This document shows positions 16,108 to 24,972 of a DNA stretch of 57,814 bases, one piece after another; position 1 is the first letter of the stretch, and each line of letters opens with the position of its first letter. This stretch comes from Burkholderiaceae bacterium (GTDB lineage Bacteria; Pseudomonadota; Gammaproteobacteria; Burkholderiales; Burkholderiaceae_C): contig JAIRVR010000008.1 of assembly GCA_031253795.1 (NCBI GenBank), positions 1-57,814 on the forward strand, written 5' to 3'. The translations under genes and the position numbers were made by a program. The notes under the pieces were generated by a model, which saw only the letters and a list, made by a program, of their open reading frames with translations, made no database searches and was not told the origin of the DNA.

Positions 16108-18063
16108 CTACTGCGAACTCCAGACCTGGTAGGCCACGCCCTCGTACTTGAAGGCCGGATAGTTGGCGACCACGAAATCGCGCTCGGCGGCATTGATGGT
16201 GTAGAAGTGCGCACCGGTCTGCAGGTTGAAGAAGCGGTACATGGGCACGGAGTCCGTGCCGGCCTGCGCAAGCGCATACCAGACCGATCCCTCATCCTTG
16301 AAGCTCTTGTAGTAGATGTTCACCTGCTGGCGCTCGAAGGCGTCGATGGTGTAGAAGTGCGCGCCCGTGCTGGTGTTGTAGAAGCGGAAGACGGGGCTCA
16401 GGCCCTGCAACTGCTGCGTGGCCGCATAGAAGGCCACGTTCTCGTACTGGAACTCGCGGTAGTTGGCGATGACGTAGTCGCGCTCGGCCACGTTGGCCGT
16501 GTAGAAGTGGGCACCCGTGCGCGTGTTGAAGAAGCGGTAGACGGGAACCCGCACGCTGGTCGAGCCCGGCGTGGCAGGCACGCTGGCACCGGGAGGCTGG
16601 GTGGTCGAAGCGGGCGCGCGGGAGCCCTCCAGCCATTGCCGTATGGCGGGGTAGAGCTTGTCCAGGCGGCCGTAGTACGAGACGTTGTACGGGCTGCAGC
16701 TCGTGCCGCTGTCCTGGCCATTGGCGCCACCATACAGCGTGCCCACCAGCTTGCCGTCCACGAACAGACCCGAACCGCTGCTGCCGCCTTCGGTGCGGCC
16801 CTGCGACCACTCGATGCGGTAGAAGTTGCCGCCCCCCTGCCCCGGGGTCGAACAGGCGAAGCCACCGGCTGCGCCAGGCGTGCAGTCGCGTGCGCTCTGG
16901 AGCCTGCCGAAGGCGAGTTTCTGCAGACCCCCCTTGGGGTGGTGCATGCCCACCACGTCGGCTCCCAGGTCCGGCATGGCCGTGCTCCAGGCCGCGAACA
17001 CCGCACCCGCAGGCGGCGCCTCCCTGAGCTGCAGCAGGGCGCCATCCTGGTCGGCCGAGGCATACAGCAAAACGGCGCCCCCCCTGAGGGTCTGGGCGGC
17101 GGAGGACCGGTCGGTACAGGAGGCCGAGCGGTAGAACCACATGGTCTCCAGCGTGGAGGCCACCGTCTGGCTGCTGATGCAATGGTTGGCGGTCAGGAAA
17201 TACGGCGTGCCGCTCTGGGCCAGGTCGTTCATCAGCGTGCCTGTGCAGACATAGGCCGACCCATCGGAGACGAAATACATGCGGGCCACGGCCTTGCTCT
17301 GCGTGGCATAGGCGTCGTAGCAGGCCACGTCCAGCTGACAGTCCAGCGCCTGGGTTTCCATCTGCTCCTCGCCGCGCATTGGCAGCGACAGGTTCTCGTG
17401 CACATGCACGACCCGGGGAATGGCCACGCGCAGCATGTCTGGCGGCGTGCCCGGGGGCAGCTCGATTTCCAGCGTGGCCTCGTCGCCACCGCTGTCGGGC
17501 GTCCACCAGGTGCGGCCATTGGCGCTGGCATCGCCAGCTTCCTGGTTGGCCTGGATGATTTGCAGCACGCGCTGGCCCGCGATTTCATAGGCCTTGCCAC
17601 GCCGGCCCTGGGCATAGACGCGCAGCAGCGCACTGCCAGGCAATTGGTCGATTTCCACGCCCAGGCGCAGGCCATAGGCCCCCTCGGAGCGTACGCTGAC
17701 CGCGGCCAGCCAGCCGCCGTTGACCGAGCGCTTCCATTGCAACTGAGAGCCCAGGGCCTCGGCGCTGGCGGTTTGCCTGCTCGGGCGCTGGGCGCCCACC
17801 TGCCGCAGGCCGTCGGTCCTTGCAGAGGAGGCCTGGACCTGCAGCCAGGTGCCCAGCTCCACGCGCAGCGGCCTGACGGCCTGGACCGGAGCCAGGCTGC
17901 TGGCAGCCAGGAATTCGCGGGGTGCATCGGCGGGCTGGACCCGTGCGCCCACGCCGACCGCAGGACCCGGATCGGCGGCCTGCCCGTGTGCGAGGCCCGC
18001 AGCCAGGGTCAGCGCGAGGGCGTGCAAAAGCCCGCGCACCGAAATATTGAACGAAACGCGCAT
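16108..18063 (-). CDS. Secreted trypsin-like serine endopeptidase with three DUF5648 repeats
   Basis: 651 residues with a strong AGGGAG ribosome site and a signal peptide ending ALTLAAGLAHG. The central domain resembles lysyl endopeptidase (S1): YVCTGTLMND, histidine in YFLTANHCISS, an aspartate candidate in SADQDGALLQL, and serine in GGSSGSGLF, with several cysteines for disulfides. The propeptide-like N-terminal 200 residues precede it. The C-terminus has three 47-residue DUF5648 repeats (YRFFNTRTGAHFYT, FRFYNTSTGAHFYT, YRFFNLQTGAHFYT), probably binding glycan or another extracellular target. It likely digests external proteins. An Ala/Pro linker joins protease and repeats. Substrate specificity for lysine is likely by family but not shown. 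Confidence 0.88.
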   Translation of the reverse strand: MRVSFNISVRGLLHALALTLAAGLAHGQAADPGPAVGVGARVQPADAPREFLAASSLAPVQAVRPLRVELGTWLQVQASSARTDGLRQVGAQRPSRQTASAEALGSQLQWKRSVNGGWLAAVSVRSEGAYGLRLGVEIDQLPGSALLRVYAQGRRGKAYEIAGQRVLQIIQANQEAGDASANGRTWWTPDSGGDEATLEIELPPGTPPDMLRVAIPRVVHVHENLSLPMRGEEQMETQALDCQLDVACYDAYATQSKAVARMYFVSDGSAYVCTGTLMNDLAQSGTPYFLTANHCISSQTVASTLETMWFYRSASCTDRSSAAQTLRGGAVLLYASADQDGALLQLREAPPAGAVFAAWSTAMPDLGADVVGMHHPKGGLQKLAFGRLQSARDCTPGAAGGFACSTPGQGGGNFYRIEWSQGRTEGGSSGSGLFVDGKLVGTLYGGANGQDSGTSCSPYNVSYYGRLDKLYPAIRQWLEGSRAPASTTQPPGASVPATPGSTSVRVPVYRFFNTRTGAHFYTANVAERDYVIANYREFQYENVAFYAATQQLQGLSPVFRFYNTSTGAHFYTIDAFERQQVNIYYKSFKDEGSVWYALAQAGTDSVPMYRFFNLQTGAHFYTINAAERDFVVANYPAFKYEGVAYQVWSSQ

Positions 18064-19034
18064 GAACTCCCTCTTGCCGTCAATCGCATGGTTCTGATGA
18101 AAAAAGCCGCCAGCGACCTACCGGACACACAGGGGCATGCGTCGATGACCGTGACCGGAACGGTGTTCCGGCAGTCACATCGCGCGCTGGATTGTGCTTC
18201 GACCCAAGCCGCGCCGACTTGAGCGCAGGGACAAGACCCCAGGGACGCACATGCGGCACGTCCGAGGGCTGGATCTGGTTGGCCCGGCCTTGCCGGCAGG
18301 CCCTTTCAGGGCATTCCGGGCCTGCAGGCGCTCCCGATGGATCTGGCCTGGAGATGCCTACCCCGCTCACCCGAGATGTCGGGCGGCACGGAATTCCGGC
18401 TGCCGGCCCCGGGCCCGGCCACCCCTGTGCCTGTCCCCGAGGGCCGCACCAGGGACCACCGCGGCATCACGCCGGCCGGCATGGTGCGCGCGCCGAAACG
18501 CACACCCAACGCGGCGCACCGGACGCCAGGGACCGGTGCTGGGGCCGTGCGGCCGAAACCCGCAGGCGCGCAGGCCGGCGCCTCATGCAGGACAGGGGAG
18601 TCCGGCCCGGCGGCGGGCATGGGGCCCATGATCCGGACGCGGCCAGGGCGCACAGCCCAGGCCCCTGCCAGGGCCTGCAAGGCCTTGCGCATCAGGAGGG
18701 TGAACAGGAAATGCATGGACGTACCTTTTTCGCGGCAGAGCGTATGGGTAGGGTTCTGCCAGGTGGATCGGAGCTGCCACCGGGGGCGTTCCCACGGTCT
18801 GCGGGATGCCTTTCGGATGGCCTGCGTCCATGCTATCGGCGGGATGCACACGGCGGGGACCGGATTGCGGTCCGCTTTGACGCTCCGCGCACGTCATGCG
18901 CACACAGACGCATCCGCAATGTTGTTGTCATGTTTTGGCACCCCGTGGCGAAGGGCCTGGCGGCACTTTCAGGCCCGGTGAAGGACTGGGCTAGGATGGA
19001 CGGCTGTCCTTTCACATTCCGCCCTTGCGCCGCC
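18064..19034. other. 971-bp GC-rich intergenic stretch without a confident gene
   Basis: Between the protease promoter and the GST gene. Several frames are open, but all have the Arg/Pro/Ala-rich make-up of GC-rich non-coding DNA. The best candidate is a minus-strand frame starting at 18716 (MHFLFTLLMRKALQALAGA, with an AAAGGT site upstream) running to 18306. Its later residues look random, so I do not call it. Confidence 0.5.
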
Positions 19035-19658
19035 ATGCTGCTCTACGCCGATTCGCAATTCGCCTCCCCCTATGCCATGTCCGTCTTCGTCTCGCTGCGC
19101 ACCAAGCGCCTGGATGTCGAGTTGCGCACGCTGGACCTGTCGACCGGCCAGAACACGGCGGCGGATTATGTGGCGACCTCGCTGACGGCACGCGTGCCCA
19201 CCCTGGTGGACGGCGATTTCAGCCTGTCCGAATCCTCGGCCATTTCCGAATATCTGGAAGACCGCTTCGAGGGCGAGCGCCTGTACCCGCAGGATGCACG
19301 GCAGCGGGCACGCGTGCGCCAGGTCCAGGCCTGGCTGCGCAGCGATCTGATGGCCCTGCGCGCCGAACGCAGCACGGCGGTGGTGTTCTACCGCCCCACG
19401 TCCACGGCCCTGTCGGAAGCGGGACAGGCCGCGGCACGCAAGCTGTTCGCGGCGGCCGCCTCCTTCATCGGCACAGAGCACGACCATGTGGCCGGCGCCT
19501 GGTCGATCGCCGATGTGGACCTGGCCCTGATGCTCAACCGCCTGGTGCTCAATGGCGATGCCGTGCCCGCCCCCCTGGCCGCCTATGCGCGCCGCCAGTG
19601 GCAGCATCCCGCCATCCAGGAATGGCTGGCCCTGCCCCGTCCGCCTCTGGCCGGCTGA
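19035..19658 (+). CDS. yfcF: YfcF-like glutathione S-transferase
   Basis: 207 residues. A thioredoxin-fold N-terminus (LLYADSQFASPYAMSVFVSL) has SPY in the glutathione-site region and the conserved RVPTLVDGDFSLSESSAISEYLEDRF segment, with the GSH-binding ES pair. The helical C-terminal domain contains QAWLRSDLMALRAERST and WSIADVDLALMLNRLVLNGD, both characteristic of E. coli YfcF, which has GSH-dependent peroxidase and transferase activity and contributes to oxidative-stress tolerance. The length matches the family (about 210). Cytoplasmic. The short gene at 19681 follows 22 bp later. An in-frame ATG 39 bases upstream is possible, but the chosen start fits the family N-terminus. Confidence 0.9.
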   Translation: MLLYADSQFASPYAMSVFVSLRTKRLDVELRTLDLSTGQNTAADYVATSLTARVPTLVDGDFSLSESSAISEYLEDRFEGERLYPQDARQRARVRQVQAWLRSDLMALRAERSTAVVFYRPTSTALSEAGQAAARKLFAAAASFIGTEHDHVAGAWSIADVDLALMLNRLVLNGDAVPAPLAAYARRQWQHPAIQEWLALPRPPLAG

Positions 19659-19680
19659 AACGCCAGGACCCGCGATCGCG

Positions 19681-19905
19681 ATGGACAGCATCCTCTACAT
19701 GGGCGTTCGCATCACGCCCGATTCACAGGCCGACGCCACGCATCCTGGCCGCTGGCTGCCCCATGCCCGCCTCGAGGACAGCGCCACGGGCGCGCCGCTG
19801 GAGGCCGTGTCCGATGACGAGGCCTGCGAAAGCCAGGCCGATGCCGACGCCCGCGCGCTGCGCCTGGCCCGGCGCTTTGTCATGAAAAAGCTGCACCAGG
19901 GCTGA
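19681..19905 (+). CDS. Small hypothetical protein (74 aa)
   Basis: A 74-residue acidic product, downstream of the GST gene on the same strand. It starts DSILYMGVRITPDSQ, has the central motif GRWLPHARLEDSATGAPLE, an acidic middle (AVSDDEACESQADADARA) and a basic C-terminal helix (LRLARRFVMKKL). It has no signal peptide or membrane helix. I do not recognise a named family, but the composition is protein-like rather than shadow-like. The ribosome site is weak; translation could depend on the upstream gene. Confidence 0.55.
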   Translation: MDSILYMGVRITPDSQADATHPGRWLPHARLEDSATGAPLEAVSDDEACESQADADARALRLARRFVMKKLHQG

Positions 19906-19921
19906 GGCAATCCGGACCCGC

Positions 19922-20452
19922 TCAGTCCATCTGCACCGCGACCAGCTTCCAGCCCGCGAGGCCCTCGCGCCGAAACACAAAGCCGCCGCCCTCGCGCTTG
20001 GGATGCACGAAGACCTTGGACCAGCCCTGGTACTCCACGGCGTAATCCTTGCGCGGCGGCCCGCCCTGGGTGTCCACGCCCACGCCCGCGGCGGCCACGT
20101 CGCCCGGCTTGCCAGGCTTGCCCTTTTCCAGCATGAGCATGACGCCCTCGGGCGAGACCAGGGCTTCCGTGAACTGGCTGACCAGTCCCTGGGCCAGGGT
20201 CTGGCCGAAGTTGCCCAGGGGGTTGTCAGCCGGGCCACGGCCTCCCATCTGGGCATTCAGCCGGGCCATCATCTGGGTCTTGATGCTGTCGCGCAGGGCC
20301 GGAAAGTCCACATAGGCCGACACGGCCTGCGCATCCTTGCGCTCCACGGCCTTGCCCAGCTGGTGCAGGGCGATATAGGGCGTGGCGTACAGCCATCCCG
20401 CCGCCGCCACGCACAGGACTGCCACGGCCGTGGCAAGGGTTTTGGGCTTCAT
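19922..20452 (-). CDS. DUF2939-type protein, exported or membrane-anchored
   Basis: 176 residues from the ATG at 20452, which has an AGGA site 6 bases upstream. The N-terminus is a single hydrophobic helix (TLATAVAVLCVAAAGWLYATP). Next comes PYIALHQLGKAVERKDAQAVSAYVDFPALRDSIKTQ, the core pattern of DUF2939: an N-terminal anchor, then a small domain in which paired helices precede VDFPALR. A Gly/Pro-rich linker leads to a C-terminal beta segment (GFVFRREGLAGWKLVAVQMD). The function of the family is unknown; it probably faces the periplasm. It is convergent with the small gene ending at 19905. Confidence 0.85.
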   Translation of the reverse strand: MKPKTLATAVAVLCVAAAGWLYATPYIALHQLGKAVERKDAQAVSAYVDFPALRDSIKTQMMARLNAQMGGRGPADNPLGNFGQTLAQGLVSQFTEALVSPEGVMLMLEKGKPGKPGDVAAAGVGVDTQGGPPRKDYAVEYQGWSKVFVHPKREGGGFVFRREGLAGWKLVAVQMD

Positions 20453-20831
20453 GGTTTTCCTCGGATCGCCAAAAAGCCTGGATTCTAGGGCCAGCCCCGC
20501 TCCCCCGGCGCTTTTGCAACCGCCACTCACATCCGCACACATTGCCGGTGCAACCCGGGACAAATCCATGGCCATGGCGCCATTGCCGAAGCCATTGCAC
20601 ACCAATCCATTGATCCGCATCAAGGAGGGATTGCAATTGCCGTCAAAGCTTTTATCATGCTCGATGTAACAAAAGGTTCCAAATCCTCCAAACAAGATGG
20701 AACACCCTCGGCCCGGCACAGCCGACGGGTTGTACAGGCTCCACAGCCATTGAGTCCGGCGCCTCGACTCCACCAGGGTGCCTGTGCCCCTTCTCCACCC
20801 CAGGTTCGCAAATTCCGCAAAAGGACGCAGT
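20453..20831. other. Intergenic region before the chemoreceptor gene
   Basis: 379 bp between divergent genes. It becomes AT-richer at 20630-20700 and probably contains the chemoreceptor promoter there. I looked for a flagellar sigma-28 promoter; CAAAG near 20644 followed by GCTCGATG has the wrong spacing. No gene seen. Confidence 0.45.
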
Positions 20832-22433
20832 ATGAATAATTTCAAGTTATCCACGCGCCTGACCGCGCTCATTGGCTTTCTCTCAATCATCATGGTGGCC
20901 ATTGGGGCATTTGGTCTCTATGGCATCAGCGAATCCAATCGACGATTCCAGGTGGTCTATGAGGAGCGTCTCGTGGCACTGGGCCATCTGCTCGAAGTGC
21001 AGCGCCTGCTGCTGCGCAACCGCAATGCGGTGTCCAGTGCCGTCGCCATCCACGAGCCGGACCACACGCAGCAAAAGCAGCAGGAAATCCAGACCAATAT
21101 CGCCGATGTGAACAAATACTGGGCCGCCTTCCGCCAGACGCGCCTCACCGCCGAGGAGGCGCAAATGGCCGACCGCTTCGACAGCGCGCGCGCCGAATTC
21201 CTCAAGGGCTTTCTTCGGCCGGCGCAAAGCGCCCTGCAATCGGGTGACCTGGACCAGACCCGGCAATTGCTGATAGACAAGGATGAGGCGCTCTATGCGC
21301 CGCTGCGCGATCTCATCGTCCAGCTCACGCAATTGCAAACGGATCTCGGCAAGCAGGAATATGAGGCGGCTCAGTCGCTGTACCGCATCGTTTTGGCCGT
21401 GGCCATTGCATCGATCGCGGGTGGCGTGCTGCTGGGTGCGCTGCTGGGCTGGTCCATCATCCGCAACATGGCGCGCTCGCTGAAACAGGCCATACGCACG
21501 GCCGATGCCGTGGCCGCGGGCGATCTGACCCATCGCATCGACGTGCGCGGACGCGACGAGGTCTCCATGCTGCTGCGCGCCCTGCAGACCATGCAGGAGG
21601 GCCTGCGCGGCGTGGTGCAGCAGGTGCACCAGGGCTCGGTCGGCGTGGCGGCGGCCAGCAGCCAAATTGCCCAGGCCAACCAGGACCTTTCGGCCCGCAC
21701 CGAAAGCCAGGCCAGTGCGCTGCAGCAGACGGCGGCCTCCATGGAGCAGCTCAGCGCCACCGTGCGCCAGAACGCGGACAACGCCCAGCTGGCCAACAAG
21801 CTGGCCCTGGGAGCATCGACCGTGGCCGAGCAGGGGGGCCAGGTCGTGCTCCAGGTGGTGGAGACCATGCGCGGCATCAGCGACTCCAGCCGCCAGATCG
21901 CCGACATCATCAATGTCATTGACGGCATCGCCTTCCAGACCAATATCCTGGCGCTGAACGCCGCCGTGGAAGCGGCGCGGGCCGGCGAGCAGGGCCGGGG
22001 TTTTGCCGTGGTGGCCAGCGAGGTGCGCGGCCTGGCCAGCCGCAGCGCCGAGGCCGCCAAACAGATCAAGCAGCTGATCACCGACAGCAGCAGCCGCGTG
22101 CACAACGGCAGCGCCCTGGCCGACCAGGCCGGCAACACCATGACCGAGGTGGTGGACGCCATACGCCGCGTGACCGATCTGATGGGAGAGATCAGCGCGG
22201 CCAGTTCGGAGCAGAGTTCGGGCGTGGCCCAGATCGGCGAAGCCGTGACGCAGATGGACCATGCCACCCAGCAGAACTCGGCCCTGGTCGAGGAAATGGC
22301 CGCCGCCGCCTCCAGCCTGCGCGGCCAGGCCGGCGAGCTGGTGCGCACGGTCAGCGCCTTCAAGCTCGATGGAGCCCGGGTCCATGAAGCCCAGGTGCTG
22401 GCGCCGCCTGGCGCCCGCCTGGCCCTGGCCTGA
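20832..22433 (+). CDS. Methyl-accepting chemotaxis protein (4-helix-bundle sensor)
   Basis: 533 residues from an ATG with AAGGA 7 bases upstream. TM1 spans about residues 11-33, a periplasmic four-helix bundle 34-185, TM2 186-209, and HAMP about 210-262 (IRTADAVAAGDLTHRIDVRG). The kinase-control hairpin has the tip sequence [19 protein letters not shown] followed by [20 protein letters not shown]. Glutamine/glutamate pairs typical of methylation sites flank it. It should sense a periplasmic ligand and signal through CheW/CheA. No che genes for flagellar chemotaxis are nearby; the Pil-Chp system is 25 kb away. The ligand is not predictable. It is convergent with the GGDEF gene, 12 bp apart. 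Confidence 0.93.
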   Translation: MNNFKLSTRLTALIGFLSIIMVAIGAFGLYGISESNRRFQVVYEERLVALGHLLEVQRLLLRNRNAVSSAVAIHEPDHTQQKQQEIQTNIADVNKYWAAFRQTRLTAEEAQMADRFDSARAEFLKGFLRPAQSALQSGDLDQTRQLLIDKDEALYAPLRDLIVQLTQLQTDLGKQEYEAAQSLYRIVLAVAIASIAGGVLLGALLGWSIIRNMARSLKQAIRTADAVAAGDLTHRIDVRGRDEVSMLLRALQTMQEGLRGVVQQVHQGSVGVAAASSQIAQANQDLSARTESQASALQQTAASMEQLSATVRQNADNAQLANKLALGASTVAEQGGQVVLQVVETMRGISDSSRQIADIINVIDGIAFQTNILALNAAVEAARAGEQGRGFAVVASEVRGLASRSAEAAKQIKQLITDSSSRVHNGSALADQAGNTMTEVVDAIRRVTDLMGEISAASSEQSSGVAQIGEAVTQMDHATQQNSALVEEMAAAASSLRGQAGELVRTVSAFKLDGARVHEAQVLAPPGARLALA

Positions 22434-22445
22434 ACCAGGCCCCGC

Positions 22446-23480
22446 TCAGTGCAGGGCGGCCAGGCCGTGCCGCTGGCCGCCGCGCGACAGCTTGACGCGG
22501 TACATGGCGGCATCGGCCTTTTGCAGGGCATCGCCGGCGTCGGTGGCGTCGGCGCGCAGGCACACCACGCCCACACTGGCCCCGCCGTAGTCCAGCGTGC
22601 AGCCTTCGGGAAGGGCCAGCTGGAATACCGATGCCGCCGCCACGCGCTCGCGCAGCTCGCCGGCCACGGCGTCCCCGTCCTCGGTGAGCGCCGGGCCGGC
22701 GCCGATGAAGACGAACTCGTCGCCACCGAAACGCGCCAGCATGTCGCCCGTGCGCACCTGGGCCGCCAGCCGCTCGGCCATGGCGCGCAGCAGGGCGTCG
22801 CCGGCCTCGTGGCCGTGGCTGTCATTGATCTGCTTGAAACGGTCCAGGTCCACAAAGCCCACGATCACCCATTCCTGGCTGCGCTCGCAGCGCGCGATCA
22901 GACGCGTCAGCTCCTCGGTCAGGCAGCGCCGGTTGGGCACGCCCGTCAGCGGATCGAGCATGGCCAGGGCCGCCAGTTCCTGGTTGCGCTGGTTCAGCGT
23001 GGCGATGAGCTGCTCGCGCTCCAGGCGCTCGGCGATGAGGCGCGCGAACAGGCTCAGAATGCTTTGCGCCTCCAGGCCCAGGGGCATGGGCTTGTCGCTG
23101 GCCGCGCACAGCGTGCCGTACAGCCGGCCATCCGAAAAGCGCACGGGTGCACTGGCATAGGTGCGTATGCCCAACGCACGCGCGGCATCGGAGTCACCCC
23201 AGCAGTCGGCCACATCGGGCGTGTACATGCGGCCCTCGTCCAGCGCGCGCTTGCACAGCGTGTCGCCCCAGGGGACGACCAGCCCTTCGGGTATCTGCAT
23301 CTCCTGCACGTTGCGTGCATAGAGGACCTCCTGCTCTCCCTTGCCCTCGTCGACGCGGGTCAGATAGGTGGATTCAAGATGCGTGGCCTCCTCCAGCATC
23401 TTGAGCATCGGGCGGGTGAGCTCTTCCAGCGATTGCGCCTGAGCCAGGGACTCGGACAGGCGCTGAACAACGGACTCCAT
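22446..23480 (-). CDS. GAF-GGDEF diguanylate cyclase
   Basis: 344 residues with an AGAGGT ribosome site. An N-terminal GAF domain (about residues 10-155; ESTYLTRVDEG, VVPWGDTLCKRAL, APVRFSDGRLYGTLCAAS) is followed by a linker helix and a GGDEF domain. The domain starts LDPLTGVPNRR, has VDLDRFKQINDSHGHEAGD, and carries an intact GGDEF at residues 252-256. RTGD at 243-246 is the product-inhibition I-site at the correct five-residue spacing. It should make c-di-GMP, with activity set by a small molecule or redox cue at GAF and by feedback inhibition. It is soluble. It lies next to a chemoreceptor gene but in opposite orientation. Confidence 0.93.
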   Translation of the reverse strand: MESVVQRLSESLAQAQSLEELTRPMLKMLEEATHLESTYLTRVDEGKGEQEVLYARNVQEMQIPEGLVVPWGDTLCKRALDEGRMYTPDVADCWGDSDAARALGIRTYASAPVRFSDGRLYGTLCAASDKPMPLGLEAQSILSLFARLIAERLEREQLIATLNQRNQELAALAMLDPLTGVPNRRCLTEELTRLIARCERSQEWVIVGFVDLDRFKQINDSHGHEAGDALLRAMAERLAAQVRTGDMLARFGGDEFVFIGAGPALTEDGDAVAGELRERVAAASVFQLALPEGCTLDYGGASVGVVCLRADATDAGDALQKADAAMYRVKLSRGGQRHGLAALH

Positions 23481-23580
23481 TCAATGACCTCTTCTTGATT
23501 CTTGGTGACAGCGGCGGCGGCTTGGTGCGCCGTGAGCATTGTGTACCGTCCGCCACAACGCGGGGTCCGCCTTTGTCAGC

Positions 23581-24972
23581 TCATGCAACAGGGTTTGCCA
23601 GAGGCCAGACCACCTGTACGCGCAGGCCGTCCAGGGTGGGCGAACGGTCCAGCACCAGCCTGGCGCCATGGCGCTCGGCAATGGTCTGCACGATGGCCAG
23701 GCCCAGGCCGCTGCCACCGGCCTGCTGCCCCGCCGAAGGCCCGCGCACGAAGCGGCGCAGCACCTGGGCGCGCTCGCCCTCGGCAATGCCCGGCCCCGAG
23801 TCTTCCACGACGAGGGCGCGGCCCTGGGCATCGACGCGCCAGCCCACGTCCACACGGCCGCCCGCAGGCACGTACTTGACGGCATTGTCGAGCAGGTTGC
23901 GCACCAGCATCTGCAGCGCCTGGGCATCGCCGGCCACGGAAAATGCCTGCTGCATTTCCGGGGCCTCGCTCACGCCCATGTCCAGCCCGCCGTGCTGGGC
24001 CGCCACGGCCGTTTCGGCCAGGGCCTGGGCCACGACCTCGCGCAGGTCCACCACGGCCTGGGCAGGCTGTGCATCGCGGGCTTCCTGCCGCGCCAGGCTC
24101 AGCAGCTGCTCGACCAGGCGCGTGGCCCGCTCTATGCCCTGGGCCAGCCGCTGCACGGCTTCCTCGCGGGCCGATGCATCGGGGGCGCGGCGCAAGGTCT
24201 GCAGCTGCAGGCCCAACGCCGCCAGTGGTGAGCGCAGTTCGTGCGCGGCGTCGGCCACGAAGTGCTGCTGGGCCTCGAAGGCCTGGCCCACGCGCTGCAG
24301 CAGCGCATTGAGCTCGGCCACCAGGGGCCGGACTTCGTCGGGCAGGCCATGCTCGGGCACGGCCGACAGATCGGTGGGCCGGCGCGCCGCCAGCTCGCGG
24401 CGCACGCGCTGCACGGGGGCCAGCGATTGGCGCACCACCCACCACACGGCCAGCGCCAGCACGGGCGCCAGCAGGGCGATGGGCAGCAGGCTGCGCCAGG
24501 CCGCGTCGCGCGCCAGCTCGCGGCGCACGCGCATGTCCTGGGCCACCTGTATCACCTGCGATCGCGTCTGCAGCGAGAACACGCGGTAGACCGTGCCGCG
24601 CGCCGGCACGTCGGCAAAGCCCAGCACGGCCATCTGCGGCAGGGCCGCGCCCAGGGCCGATTCGAAAATGCGCAGGCCCTCGTTGGTCCAGACCTGGACG
24701 ATGAAGTCGTCGTTCTCGTCCTCGGGCGGCGTGCCCTCGGGCCGCCCCCTGGCATCGACGGGCAGTCCCGCGCGCAAGGCAAAGGCCGTCTGCTGCATCT
24801 GGTAGTCGAACAAGGTATCGGTCTGCAGCAGGGCATTGCGGTAGGCCAGCAGGGCCTGCAGCAGGGCCGTGAACACGATGGCCGCGCCGATGAACAGCAA
24901 AAGCCGTGTACCCAGGGCGGCCGGCAGGCGGGCGCGCAGGCGGTCCATGGCGGATGGCAGCGGCGTCTTCAT
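23581..24972 (-). CDS. Sensor histidine kinase (QseC/TctE-like)
   Basis: 463 residues; the start codon overlaps the response-regulator stop as ATGA. TM1 is about residues 20-42 (LLLFIGAAIVFTALLQALLA). A periplasmic 2CSK_N-type domain follows (LFDYQMQQTAFALRAGLP...FIVQVWTNEG), then TM2 (LLPIALLAPVLALAVWWVV) and HAMP. HisKA carries the phospho-acceptor in FVADAAHELRSPLAAL. The ATPase domain has an N-box (NLLDNAVKYVPAGG), G1 (VEDSGPGIAEGE) and G2 (GGSGLGLAIVQTIAERHG). It is a bacterial sensor of the QseC/TctE group, whose members respond to metals, carboxylates or quorum cues; the signal here is unknown. It probably phosphorylates the regulator encoded just upstream. Confidence 0.93.
   Translation of the reverse strand: MKTPLPSAMDRLRARLPAALGTRLLLFIGAAIVFTALLQALLAYRNALLQTDTLFDYQMQQTAFALRAGLPVDARGRPEGTPPEDENDDFIVQVWTNEGLRIFESALGAALPQMAVLGFADVPARGTVYRVFSLQTRSQVIQVAQDMRVRRELARDAAWRSLLPIALLAPVLALAVWWVVRQSLAPVQRVRRELAARRPTDLSAVPEHGLPDEVRPLVAELNALLQRVGQAFEAQQHFVADAAHELRSPLAALGLQLQTLRRAPDASAREEAVQRLAQGIERATRLVEQLLSLARQEARDAQPAQAVVDLREVVAQALAETAVAAQHGGLDMGVSEAPEMQQAFSVAGDAQALQMLVRNLLDNAVKYVPAGGRVDVGWRVDAQGRALVVEDSGPGIAEGERAQVLRRFVRGPSAGQQAGGSGLGLAIVQTIAERHGARLVLDRSPTLDGLRVQVVWPLANPVA

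Noticed and set aside
18306-18716. Possible minus-strand gene starting MHFLFTLLMRKALQALAGA
   Set aside because: Start and ribosome site are plausible, but the remaining residues look like random GC-rich translation with no domain and no neighbour support.
20640-20670. Flagellar sigma-28-like promoter before the chemoreceptor
   Set aside because: CAAAG and GCTCGATG are present, but the spacing is too short for the consensus.
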